Positions 45,554-53,419 of a stretch of DNA of 64,000 nucleotides are shown in pieces (the stretch's first letter is position 1; each line of letters starts with the position of its first letter). Under the pieces are notes generated by a model. That model worked only from the letters and a program-made list of their open reading frames with translations. It was not told the DNA's origin and made no database searches. This stretch comes from an uncultured Bacteriovoracaceae bacterium (lineage in GTDB: Bacteria; Bdellovibrionota; Bacteriovoracia; Bacteriovoracales; Bacteriovoracaceae). The stretch lies in the NCBI GenBank assembly GCA_950054155.1, contig CATLOT010000008.1, forward strand, positions 1 to 64,000, written 5' to 3'. A program made the translations under genes and the position numbers.

Positions 45554-46054
45554 ATGAAAATGATGATGCTTTCTCTTTTACTTCTTAGTCCTTTTAATCT
45601 CTTTGCAGAAGATCCATCAGCAAAGCTTGTTCCTTTAAAGAAAGAACTGATGAAAAATCTCCAAGGGAAACTAAAAACAGAAGGTCCTGTAAAAGCCCTC
45701 GAGTTTTGTCACCTCAATGCTCAAAAAATTACTGCTGCCAATCAACAGGGGATAGAGATTGGGCGCACAAGTCATCGTTTAAGAAATGCGAAGAATGCTC
45801 CTCGTGATTGGGTTAAACCTTATCTCTCTGAGTTTGTCTCAGGTAAGAGAAAAGAGGCTATTGCCGTCACTCTTAAGAATGGCAAAAGGGGTTACCTTGA
45901 GCCCATTCGTATTTCAAAAGGAGCGTGTTTAATCTGTCATGGAAACTCCCTCAGTAAACCCCTTCAAAGTGAATTAAAGAAGCGCTACCCTCAAGACCAA
46001 GCAACGGGATTTAAGATGAATGACTTTCGTGGTCTTTTTTGGATGGAGTATTAA
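45554..46054 (+). CDS. Periplasmic haem protein, DUF3365/Tll0287-like
   Basis: 166 aa with a signal peptide ending LFA. The single c-type haem motif CLICH lies near the C-terminus, after an alpha/beta domain with GRTSHRLRN and FKMNDFRGLFWMEY. The family includes Tll0287-like proteins and redox-sensing domains. In this operon it may pass electrons from sulfur oxidation or bind a small ligand (inference). It begins 3 bases after the Blh-like gene. Confidence 0.75.
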   Translation: MKMMMLSLLLLSPFNLFAEDPSAKLVPLKKELMKNLQGKLKTEGPVKALEFCHLNAQKITAANQQGIEIGRTSHRLRNAKNAPRDWVKPYLSEFVSGKRKEAIAVTLKNGKRGYLEPIRISKGACLICHGNSLSKPLQSELKKRYPQDQATGFKMNDFRGLFWMEY

Positions 46055-46057
46055 ACG

Positions 46058-46789
46058 GTGCTAGGTTTCTCTCTTGCCTTTCTTATTGGATTTACTCTAG
46101 GAATTCTCGGGGGAGGCGGCTCTATTCTCACGGTCCCGATCCTGGTGTATGCCCTTGGGATGGAAGCAAAGGTTTCTATCGCGATGAGTTTGGCGATTGT
46201 GGGTCTTACAAGTTTAGTGGGAGTTGTTAATCACTTTCGTGCAAAGAATGTCGCTCTTAAGGTTGCGGCCATGTTTGCTCCCTTTGCCATGATCGGAACT
46301 TTTTTAGGAGCAAAACTAAGTCAGTTTCTTTCGGGAAATACTCAGCTCATTCTCTTTGCCCTCGTGATGATGGCGGCATCCTTCTTTATGATAAAAGGCC
46401 GCTCTGAAAGTGAAGGCGATGAAAAAGAGATTAAGCTACCCATCCTTGCTCTTCAAGGCGTCCTTGTTGGCATTGTTACGGGAATCGTGGGAGTAGGAGG
46501 AGGCTTTCTTATTGTTCCTGCTCTGGTGCTTCTCGGTGGACTCTCTATGCGTAAGGCAGTGGGAACAAGTCTTCTCATAATTAGCCTTAACAGCTTTAGT
46601 GGATTCACTGGTTATCTTGGTTTAGTCGCGATTGATTGGCCCTTTTTGTTAAAGTTTAGTTTGTTTTCCATCGGTGGAATCTTAGTGGGAAGCCAATTAG
46701 TGCCCTATATCCCTCAGCGTGTTTTGAAAAAAGGCTTTGGAGTATTCCTTATTTTCATGGGGATCTTTGTTCTTATAAAAAACCTCTAA
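46058..46789 (+). CDS. TauE/SafE-family sulfite/organosulfur exporter
   Basis: 243 aa, about eight membrane segments; the conserved GILGGGGSILTVPILVY and GIVGVGGGFLIVPALV repeats identify the family. Starts at GTG 46058, three bases after the haem-protein stop. It would export sulfite or thiosulfate made by the Blh-type enzyme (inference from context). Confidence 0.85.
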   Translation: MLGFSLAFLIGFTLGILGGGGSILTVPILVYALGMEAKVSIAMSLAIVGLTSLVGVVNHFRAKNVALKVAAMFAPFAMIGTFLGAKLSQFLSGNTQLILFALVMMAASFFMIKGRSESEGDEKEIKLPILALQGVLVGIVTGIVGVGGGFLIVPALVLLGGLSMRKAVGTSLLIISLNSFSGFTGYLGLVAIDWPFLLKFSLFSIGGILVGSQLVPYIPQRVLKKGFGVFLIFMGIFVLIKNL

Positions 46790-46887
46790 AGCGAATTCGT
46801 TGACGCATAAAGTTGTCGTAAATTTACCCGATTTTAGGTAAAAATATGAAGAGAAAGGATTTCTTGGATTACTTTTTAGGGTAGGTT

Positions 46888-47556
46888 TTGAAGGCATCAA
46901 AGGTCACCATTTTATTTTCGACACCCCTTAAATTCAATATTGGATCGTGGGTGATAAAGAGTCGGCTATTAGGAATTGGCCTGCCCTTTAGTCATGTCAC
47001 TCTTGAGCTTCTCTTTGATGAAAAAAAGAAAACATACCTCATCTTTGAATGCAGTGACTTTGGTGTGCGTCTTATTAATCGTCGAAAGTTTTATCGTGAG
47101 AATAAGATCATACGAAGTTTTGATTTCTCACTTGATCAGCACCGTCATGAAGAGATAAAGGATTTTATCTTTAAAAATTTAGGGCATAACTATTCAGTTA
47201 AAGGGGTCCTTAGTCACGCGACGACAAATCTCTTTAAGAAGCCGATTCCTTACCTTAAAAAAGGTGATAAATTTAATTGCTGTGAAGTTATTTTCCTCTG
47301 TCTAAAAGAAGAGCTGGCATCGTACTTTAATGACTTCTATCAAGAGTATCCTCATCAAATTCCACCGGATATTCTCTACAAGGCCCTCCTTAAAATGCAG
47401 AGGGATCACGAACGAGAGAGAAATAAAGAGAGTGCTATTGCGAAGCGCCTGAAGCGTGAACTCGATTCCATGCAAAAGATTTCGCCCCAGTGGGAAGAGA
47501 GAACTCCTCTTCTGAGATCTGAAAATAATCCTTCGCCTTTTGAAAGTCTTCAATAA
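46888..47556 (+). CDS. Permuted papain-fold (YiiX/NlpC-like) protein
   Basis: 222 aa starting at TTG 46888 with AGGGTAGG upstream. Motifs FSHVTLELLF and KFNCCEVIFLCL match the His-first, Cys-later order of permuted papain-like YiiX/YebB cysteine hydrolases. Substrate unknown. The C-terminal 40 residues are charged and lie in a 122-base overlap with the convergent phospholipase D-like gene. A short hairpin precedes it at 46823-46842. Confidence 0.6.
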   Translation: MKASKVTILFSTPLKFNIGSWVIKSRLLGIGLPFSHVTLELLFDEKKKTYLIFECSDFGVRLINRRKFYRENKIIRSFDFSLDQHRHEEIKDFIFKNLGHNYSVKGVLSHATTNLFKKPIPYLKKGDKFNCCEVIFLCLKEELASYFNDFYQEYPHQIPPDILYKALLKMQRDHERERNKESAIAKRLKRELDSMQKISPQWEERTPLLRSENNPSPFESLQ

Positions 47557-48394
47557 CTTCATCTGGCCTATCATCGGCCAAGAGAAACGTTCCAAAGTGC
47601 ATGGCGATAGACTTATGACTTCCTAAATCGAGGTGGGCCTGACAGGCATCTTGGGGTGACATGTGGACAGGTTTCATAAACCAACGCGGAAGATAAGCTC
47701 CAATGGGGAGAAGAGAAAGGCTGATGGGGTCCTTTAAGAAATTCCTTATCTCACTAAAGTGCTTGGAGTAACCGGTGTCTCCCGCAAAGTATAGGAATTG
47801 ATCCGCGTCTCTTATGGCCCACGAACCCCACAGGCTTTGGTTTTGATCAAAGAGGGCGCGGCCGGAGAAGTGTTCCGCTGGTAAGAAAGTGAGGGGGAGT
47901 CCACACTTCACTTCTTCTTGCCACCAATCAAATTCCGTAACTTTCTGTGTTCCCATCTTTTTCAAAAGTTCTCCATCGCCTAGGGGAACACAAAAGTGAG
48001 GATCAAAGAGTCTTTTCAGTTTACTAAGGGTTTCGTAATCCAAGTGGTCATAGTGGTTGTGGCTAATAAGAACGATGTCGACCTTAGGAAGTGAGTCCAA
48101 CTTTATCCCAGGTCCTTGAATCCTCTTGGGGCCAAAGCCTTGAATAGGGGAGCAGTACTCTGACCAAATGGGGTCCGTGAGAATGATCGTCCCGTTTATA
48201 TTGAGTATAAAAGTCGAGTGATTAACAAAGGTCGCGCTATTGACACGATTAATGTAGTCTTGCGCTTCTTTAAAGGGCTCTTCGTGAGATGGCTTTTCTA
48301 TTGGCCTTAGGAATTTTTGATACTGCCATTTAAGGAGTCCACTAAGGCCATGAGATTGTTTATTGTGGCGATTGGAAAACTTTCGTCTCTTCAC
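47435..48394 (-). CDS. NAPE-PLD/RomA-like metallo-beta-lactamase hydrolase
   Basis: 319 aa with an MBL core: STFILNINGTIILTDPIWS, VLISHNHYDHLDY (HxHxDH) and IGAYLPRWFMKPVHMSPQDACQAHLDL. This order fits the N-acyl-phosphatidylethanolamine phospholipase D/RomA group. It could act on membrane lipids or acyl amides. The 3' end overlaps the convergent papain-like gene by 122 bases. No signal peptide. Confidence 0.85.
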   Translation of the reverse strand: MKRRKFSNRHNKQSHGLSGLLKWQYQKFLRPIEKPSHEEPFKEAQDYINRVNSATFVNHSTFILNINGTIILTDPIWSEYCSPIQGFGPKRIQGPGIKLDSLPKVDIVLISHNHYDHLDYETLSKLKRLFDPHFCVPLGDGELLKKMGTQKVTEFDWWQEEVKCGLPLTFLPAEHFSGRALFDQNQSLWGSWAIRDADQFLYFAGDTGYSKHFSEIRNFLKDPISLSLLPIGAYLPRWFMKPVHMSPQDACQAHLDLGSHKSIAMHFGTFLLADDRPDEVIEDFQKAKDYFQISEEEFSLPTGAKSFAWNRVHASGASQ

Positions 48395-48402
48395 TCGCAG
48401 GA

Positions 48403-48975
48403 TTACTTACAAGTTACCTTTTGCTCAAAAGAAATCTCAACATGGGACCATGTCTTCCCTTCGTGAAGGGCATAACAAGCTTTGTTGATTTGAGCGAGTC
48501 CATCAGAAAGAGCAAAGTCGAGAACATCGATATGTCCGTCTGCCTTAACCATGCCCTTTTCAAAAGAGTACTTCATCGGAACGGTTTGTTTCTTACCATT
48601 CATAAAAATATCAATGGTGAGAGTATCTTTTGAAACTTTCTTAATCTGACCAGTGATCATTCCCTTTGTCGATTCTTTTAAAGCACCAAAGAAATGCTTA
48701 ACAATCTTTTTATCTCGGGCAGGGTTTTTAGTGTTAACAGAGCCTGTGTCGATTGAGATCTTTTGATTTGCAAGAAGGGCTTTGATGTCTTTAGCACTCT
48801 TATTACCTTCGGATGTTGCTTTATCAAAGCTTCCGCCAACACCAACTTTCTTCATGGTCTTAAAGGCAACCCAAGAAACTTTCGGTTCACCTTTAAGAGA
48901 GCAATCAGCGTGGGCTGCACCAAGGGATAGAGTCATAACAAATGTCAGGAGTGATAATTTTTTTAGTGTTTTCAT
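48403..48975 (-). CDS. YceI-family periplasmic protein
   Basis: 190 aa with a signal peptide ending AHA. Pattern VSWVAFKTMKKVGVGGSFDKA and ISIDTGSVNTKNPARDKKIVKHFF matches the YceI lipocalin-like fold, which binds isoprenoids or fatty acids. Two Cys flank the domain. A second YceI-like gene is at 60465. It lies 8 bases upstream of the NAPE-PLD-like gene on the same strand. Confidence 0.8.
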   Translation of the reverse strand: MKTLKKLSLLTFVMTLSLGAAHADCSLKGEPKVSWVAFKTMKKVGVGGSFDKATSEGNKSAKDIKALLANQKISIDTGSVNTKNPARDKKIVKHFFGALKESTKGMITGQIKKVSKDTLTIDIFMNGKKQTVPMKYSFEKGMVKADGHIDVLDFALSDGLAQINKACYALHEGKTWSHVEISFEQKVTCK

Positions 48976-49041
48976 AGTGAAAGAGGTTAAGGGAAATGAA
49001 AGCTCTTGCCAAGGCGTGGGGAATAGGCGAATTTCGGGAGC

Positions 49042-49284
49042 ATGTTAGACAAAAACTCCTACCCCAGTGAGCACTTCGTTCCTTTGACGGGAAATGATTA
49101 TCTTCTCGGACGCCTTACTCTTAATAAGGCCCACGATGGATTGACGATGGAAATTGATATTGTGCAAAAAGAATCGCGCAAGATTTTTCGCTCTGTGGGA
49201 AGGCTTTATCATCTAAGTGATGATGATGAAGCATTGCATCTCGGAATTCAAAAGTTAGCCGAGTTTCTTAGGGAGTCAAATTAA
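49042..49284 (+). CDS. Hypothetical small protein
   Basis: 80 aa, no signal peptide. Beta-strands (LTMEIDIVQKESRKIFRSVGRLY) then a helix (DDDEALHLGIQKLAEFL). Start ATG has GGGAG upstream. Function unknown. A palindromic structure immediately after the stop could end its transcript. Confidence 0.5.
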   Translation: MLDKNSYPSEHFVPLTGNDYLLGRLTLNKAHDGLTMEIDIVQKESRKIFRSVGRLYHLSDDDEALHLGIQKLAEFLRESN

Positions 49285-49322
49285 TGAGCGCATGCGCTCT
49301 TAGTCAGTCGAATTTTTGACTC
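49273..49322 (+). terminator. Nested palindromes after 80-aa gene, possible terminator or activator site
   Basis: GAGTCAAA (49273-49280) pairs with TTTGACTC (49315-49322) and encloses the perfect 14-bp palindrome GAGCGCATGCGCTC (49286-49299). There is no clean T-run. The inner palindrome sits about 135 bases before the sigma-54 promoter, a usual distance for an enhancer-binding site, so both readings are open. Confidence 0.4.
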
Positions 49323-49420
49323 AAAAACCGCTAAAATTTGTCTTTTTTTACTTTGTGCGCCAGCTAGTATTTACAGGCCTTTAGAGATTTTTCTGTCAAT
49401 GGCCTCTGCAATACCATTTT

Positions 49421-49436
49421 TGGCACGCTCTTTGCT
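49421..49436 (+). promoter_or_regulatory. Sigma-54 (RpoN) promoter
   Basis: TGGCAC-N5-TTGCT, with GG at -24 and GC at -12 in correct spacing, matches the RpoN consensus at every conserved position. Predicted start is near 49447. It is followed not by a gene but by a short segment ending in a strong terminator. Confidence 0.8.
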
Positions 49437-49446
49437 TATATAATAA

Positions 49447-49538
49447 ACGTGTGTGTGTAGGAGCTACGAAAAAAGGATTTTTTCCAACTCCATCTAAATG
49501 TCTCTCGAAAAGCCCAGTTGGAAACAGCTGGGCTTTTT
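49447..49538 (+). ncRNA. Predicted sigma-54-dependent small RNA
   Basis: Between the sigma-54 promoter and the terminator lie about 90 bases without an open frame of note. The segment contains a nested hairpin (GGAG...AAAAAA-GGA-TTTTTT...CTCC) and ends in a GNRA-capped terminator stem. Two GGA motifs lie in loops, a layout seen in CsrA-binding RNAs. The regulator and target are unknown. Sigma-54 small RNAs such as Qrr, CrcZ and GlmY are precedents for the promoter class only. Confidence 0.6.
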
Positions 49539-49540
49539 GC
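49511..49540 (+). terminator. Rho-independent terminator with GAAA tetraloop
   Basis: AGCCCAGTTG (49511-49520) pairs with CAGCTGGGCT (49525-49534) across one G-T wobble, loop GAAA, then TTTTGCTTTT. This is a strong intrinsic terminator and lies before the 3' end of the convergent PepSY gene. Confidence 0.85.
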
Positions 49541-49565
49541 TTTTAAGCTTCAAAAATAATTGCCC

Positions 49566-50087
49566 TTACAAAGAAGCAACAACCATCACTATTAACCCAA
49601 GTCCAAAAGCCGCTCCAAAGAGCGGAAGTCTCTTTTTAAGGCTAAGAGTAAGGATCATTCCTGAGAGGATAAGAAGAAAGAAGGCAATACCAAAAGCGAT
49701 CTGCACTTTCTTCATGAGTTTTGGACCGTGACCAAAGTGGAGCTCCTGAAGAATCTTGATCCAATTAGGTTCTACTTTTTTAAACGTCATCCCCGTGTCA
49801 GTTTTATGAACTTCATAGTGATCACGTGTGGCCGGGCGAAGGACGCTATGGTTGCCACGACTCTTAACGTACTCAAAATCAAAGTCGACCTTCTGCGTTT
49901 TAAAGAGGGCACGTATGACATCAGCATCAGTGGTGTAGGGAGTCTCCACGCTAAAAGCATCAGTTTTAACAGCTTCACCTTTGATGCCCAGAAGGTATTG
50001 GGTTCCTGACAGGGGAATGATGAAGAGGAGAGGAAGAAAGAGGCCTACAAGAAAGAGGTGAATCTTAAGCCACAGATTGCGAGACAT
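49566..50087 (-). CDS. PepSY-associated membrane protein
   Basis: 173 aa. An N-terminal membrane segment (LFLVGLFLPLLFIIPLSGTQYLL) is followed by a periplasmic domain, then LQELHFGHGPKLMKKVQIAFGIAFFLLILSGMILTL and a last helix. This matches PepSY_TM-like proteins, often linked to iron uptake or redox. Conserved His in LHFGHG could bind haem or metal. No neighbouring transporter gene. Confidence 0.75.
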   Translation of the reverse strand: MSRNLWLKIHLFLVGLFLPLLFIIPLSGTQYLLGIKGEAVKTDAFSVETPYTTDADVIRALFKTQKVDFDFEYVKSRGNHSVLRPATRDHYEVHKTDTGMTFKKVEPNWIKILQELHFGHGPKLMKKVQIAFGIAFFLLILSGMILTLSLKKRLPLFGAAFGLGLIVMVVASL

Positions 50088-50115
50088 AGGTGATCCTTGA
50101 GTAAAATATTCGGGA

Positions 50116-50673
50116 TTAACACCTTAATAAGTAATCTCTTAAATCACTGAGGTCAACCCGTAGGGGGCCTAGAGCTTCGGGATTTTCTCGCTCATGAATG
50201 AGTTGGGCTTGAGATAGCATTGCGTTAAGTTGATCGAGATTAAGATCATCTTGCGCTTGGGGTTCACTGGTTGAGAAATTGAGGGGGCACCAATCGCGAA
50301 GTCTCTCCCCTTGCTCAGACTTCAAACTAAGCGCCATCCCCTGTGTTCGACAGAGGCTAGGTCGCGCTTCGTAAATAGAGCAGGAGTCTCCTCGTAAGAA
50401 GGCACAAGGCCGGTCTTCATCACCATCGCTATTAATGAAGGGCTGGTTTTGGCTTGAGGGAACTTCTTGTCTTTCTTTCCAAGCGGCTTTTTGCTCAGGG
50501 CTTAGGGCATGAAACCAATCCGTAATGATGGCAGCTTCCCAGGCGAAGACACTTAACCCTCCGACACAGCAGCGGCTGCAGCCTTGGGCGCAGGCCATGT
50601 CTTCTTTATATTTTTCAAAGAAGGCGTTAAAGCTATGTTCTGCTTTTCGTTGTAGGGGTTTGAGGTCACTCAT
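50116..50673 (-). CDS. YkgJ-family cysteine cluster protein
   Basis: 185 aa. Cysteine clusters CAQGCSRCCVG, CAFLRGDSCSIYEARPSLCRTQG and CPLNF match the YkgJ family, thought to bind iron or zinc. Start ATG 50673 lies within the end of the ureohydrolase gene (8-base overlap), so the two are translationally linked. An ATG at 50700 is less likely. Function not established. Confidence 0.8.
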   Translation of the reverse strand: MSDLKPLQRKAEHSFNAFFEKYKEDMACAQGCSRCCVGGLSVFAWEAAIITDWFHALSPEQKAAWKERQEVPSSQNQPFINSDGDEDRPCAFLRGDSCSIYEARPSLCRTQGMALSLKSEQGERLRDWCPLNFSTSEPQAQDDLNLDQLNAMLSQAQLIHERENPEALGPLRVDLSDLRDYLLRC

Positions 50674-51571
50674 AGAAGTCAAAAAGACTGGAGGCCACAA
50701 AGCGTGCAGCTCGTGTACTCAAGTCATCAAAGAGAGGATTAAACTCATAAACACCATAAAGAGCAGGATGCTCACTTTGATGCCAAAATTCCTGGCAGCT
50801 CTTAAAGACACTCCAAAATTGATCTTGGGAGAGTCCGCGATGATTGGGTGCAGAGACAGCACTCATATAGCTGCCATCAAGGCCATCACAGTCTAAACTC
50901 AAGCATAGAGTTTTATCACTATGCTGAGAGAGGATGACCTTAAGGCTTTTTTTAAGAGTGTCACTCTCATGCCAGTGCAGAACTTCCATCTCTCCCATGT
51001 CTTCAAAATTGGTGGGGTGATTGGCAAAGGAGTGAATACCAATTTGAACGAGGTGAAGGCGTTTTCCAAACTTTTTAAAGAGTTGACGAAAGGGAGTTCC
51101 TGAATGGGTTTGTTCATCAGCCCTGGTGTCGAGGTGAGCATCAATATTGAGAATCAGAATTTCTTCTTTAGGGTAGCGCTCAAGAAAGGCGTTAATTAAA
51201 GGGTAAATATGATCATGGCCTCCGCCGATATGGGCGATCTTTTTGAGGTGATCCGGGAGTGATTCTTTGATGAGATCTGTTTCTCGTTGCTGGACACTTG
51301 GAAAGTGTTCAATTTCTTCTTCAAGGCTCACACCGGTACTCAAGGCGGTGATGGCGGTGCTATCCGTGCTTAGGGGGACCATTTTTTTTAAGACAGAGGT
51401 GATTGCCTTTGGCCCATGTTTAGCACCACGCTTGCCCCCATTTCTCATGACCCCAAGGTCACAGGGGGCTTCAATGAGAAGATGGGGATGGATGTGAGAT
51501 TCATCAAAAGGCTTAAGACGATCAGACCATTTGAGAGTATTTCGTTCTTTGAGATTTGTTTGCCAGTTCAT
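50666..51571 (-). CDS. Ureohydrolase (arginase/agmatinase/formiminoglutamase family)
   Basis: 301 aa. Manganese ligands are present: GGGHDH, NIDAHLDTR and SLDCDGLDGS. Tail VYEFNPLFDDLSTRAARFVAS is typical. Sequence features are closest to formimidoylglutamase (HutG) but arginase or agmatinase activity cannot be excluded. No other his-utilisation genes are nearby. It overlaps the YkgJ-type gene. Confidence 0.85.
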   Translation of the reverse strand: MNWQTNLKERNTLKWSDRLKPFDESHIHPHLLIEAPCDLGVMRNGGKRGAKHGPKAITSVLKKMVPLSTDSTAITALSTGVSLEEEIEHFPSVQQRETDLIKESLPDHLKKIAHIGGGHDHIYPLINAFLERYPKEEILILNIDAHLDTRADEQTHSGTPFRQLFKKFGKRLHLVQIGIHSFANHPTNFEDMGEMEVLHWHESDTLKKSLKVILSQHSDKTLCLSLDCDGLDGSYMSAVSAPNHRGLSQDQFWSVFKSCQEFWHQSEHPALYGVYEFNPLFDDLSTRAARFVASSLFDFYE

Positions 51572-51643
51572 GAAAACATTCTACTCTTTTAGTCGGTATC
51601 TTTCTAGCTTGTTCTCAACCCCAGTGCGGCTATAATAGGATAG

Positions 51644-53419
51644 GTGACAGAAAAGTATTGGTTTATATTCCACGGAGATCATCATCTTGGCCCCTTCTCT
51701 TTTGAGCAAATGCTTGAGAAGGTCAACAACGATGAAATGGATCCGGAACAGCTTGTATGGCAAGAAGGGGATCCCGATTGGATGCCTTTCTTTCATCATC
51801 CTCGCGTTCAGCAAATGATTGCTGAACAAGAGGAAATTGATGAAGAGGCCAAGCGCCGCGAGCTTGAGCGCCTTGAGCGCGAGAAGAGGCGCAAAGAGCG
51901 CGAATTAGAGTTGCAGCTTAAGTTTAAAAAATTACGCCAGAAAGAGGCCCTTAAAAATAAGCCTAAGAAGATTGTCAAAGTGAAGGAACCAGGTCCTGAG
52001 GACCTGCCCCCACCGCTCCCTCCGATTCCAGAAGAGGAACCCACACCCCCTCAGCAAGAAATTGTCCTCGAACTCCCCAGTGAACCTGAGCCAGTCATCG
52101 AACCAGAAGTTGAACTGGAGCGAGAAGTTGAACCGGAGCCGGAAATTGAACTGGAACCAAAAATTGAACTGGAACCAAAAATTGAACTGGAACCAGAATT
52201 AGAACCGGAGCCAGAAATTGAACTGGAGCCAGAAATTGAATCTGAGGCGGAAGAGGTCGAGTCTCTTGAAGAAGAGGAATTTTACCTTGAGGATGACGAA
52301 GAAGAAGATGAAGGTGAGTACGAAGAGGAGTTCTTTGAAAAAGAGGACCAGCGCTTTGAACTTAAGGGAACCAAACTCTATCTCTCCTTAGGCCTTGTCA
52401 CCTTAGGGGTCGCCTTCATTCTCTATTTTTCAAACGAGAGCTTCCAGTCCACGCGCACTCCCTATCAAGTGACCAAGGCAACAAGAGAGTCGCTGATGAG
52501 AGTGGCGACACGACCTTTTAATGGGCGTGTAAGTCATCGCCTAAGAGCGACTAAAGATTATAATCGCCTTTGGCTCGCGACAAACTTTCCCTATGATGGG
52601 GTGGTCTTTATTAAGCTACAGTCCGTTCCTGGGCAAGTGTTGACCTCTGAAGTGAAGAAGAAAGTCTTTAATAATGAGAGGATCGTTCTTCAGTCTCAGG
52701 CCCTTTTAAAAGGTAAGATGGCCTACTTTGATGAAATTGAAATTCTCAAGGGGGATAATCTTCTTCCTGGTTTTTATGAGTACGAAATCACGAGTCGCCG
52801 AGAAGGTTTTATGGCGAAGCTAAGTGATTTTCTTAAAGATAAGCTGGTCTTTAAAGACATGAGTTTCACACAACAAAAGAATCAGCATTTTAAAGTGACA
52901 GGCAGTATTCTTCTTTCTTCGCTTGATAAAGAATCCTTTAAAAAACGCTTAGAGGTGCAAAAGAAGTTTCTCGAGCGTGAGCTGGTTCGGCCATTAAAAG
53001 AATATCGAGAACGCTATCAAACCTTCATTGGTCTCTTGGATCGCATTGAGAATCTTTATATTGAGATCATGAGAAGGATTACAAAGGGGCGCTCGATTTT
53101 TATGTTTGAAGAGCGCTACAATAAAGAAGTGGGGCCAATGCTCACAGACCTTATCGGAGATAGTTATAGACGCCACCTTTCTTTATTAAATCATAGCCCT
53201 GAGCAGTCGCAGGCCTATGAAGATCTTAATAATTATGGCAAGGATATTGGTCTCATCGCTTCAGAGATGGTAACTCGAACTAAGAAAGTTGGACGCCTCC
53301 GTCGTCAGAACACCAAGGCCCATGTCGATTACTTTAAAAGAAAAGTGGAGGCGCTTAAGGAAGTTGGGCGCTCTCGAATTAATGCCATTCGCGCCAAACT
53401 CAAAGAAGTCGAACCTTAG
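51644..53419 (+). CDS. GYF_2-domain, Glu/Pro-repeat, single-pass membrane protein
   Basis: 591 aa starting at GTG 51644 with AGGATAG upstream. Residues 3-55 are a GYF_2 domain (YWFIFHGDHHLGPFSFEQML, DPDWMPF). A basic coiled coil spans 62-105. A Pro/Glu spacer (115-205) with hexad repeats ELEPKI follows, then an acidic run. One membrane segment lies at 245-262; the remaining 325 residues are outside the cytoplasm and include long helices. The layout suggests a cytoplasmic protein-binding module on a flexible arm, anchored in the membrane. No partner is known. Confidence 0.75.
   Translation: MTEKYWFIFHGDHHLGPFSFEQMLEKVNNDEMDPEQLVWQEGDPDWMPFFHHPRVQQMIAEQEEIDEEAKRRELERLEREKRRKERELELQLKFKKLRQKEALKNKPKKIVKVKEPGPEDLPPPLPPIPEEEPTPPQQEIVLELPSEPEPVIEPEVELEREVEPEPEIELEPKIELEPKIELEPELEPEPEIELEPEIESEAEEVESLEEEEFYLEDDEEEDEGEYEEEFFEKEDQRFELKGTKLYLSLGLVTLGVAFILYFSNESFQSTRTPYQVTKATRESLMRVATRPFNGRVSHRLRATKDYNRLWLATNFPYDGVVFIKLQSVPGQVLTSEVKKKVFNNERIVLQSQALLKGKMAYFDEIEILKGDNLLPGFYEYEITSRREGFMAKLSDFLKDKLVFKDMSFTQQKNQHFKVTGSILLSSLDKESFKKRLEVQKKFLERELVRPLKEYRERYQTFIGLLDRIENLYIEIMRRITKGRSIFMFEERYNKEVGPMLTDLIGDSYRRHLSLLNHSPEQSQAYEDLNNYGKDIGLIASEMVTRTKKVGRLRRQNTKAHVDYFKRKVEALKEVGRSRINAIRAKLKEVEP
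52097..52243 (+). repeat. 18-base tandem repeats coding for Glu-Leu-Glu-Pro spacer
   Basis: Variants of an 18-base unit, GAACTGGAACCAAAAATT, encode ELEPKI/ELEPEI hexads inside the GYF_2 gene; two adjacent units are identical. The array is in frame and can vary in copy number by slippage without breaking the protein. Confidence 0.8.

Noticed and set aside
46823-46842. TTTACC-N8-GGTAAA hairpin after the TauE gene as a terminator
   Set aside because: The stem is only six AT-rich pairs and no T-run follows; it may be an operator or chance.
52097-52243. Regular short repeats that could be taken for a CRISPR-like array
   Set aside because: The repeats are contiguous, in frame and lack spacers; they encode a Glu-Leu-Glu-Pro spacer of the GYF_2 protein.
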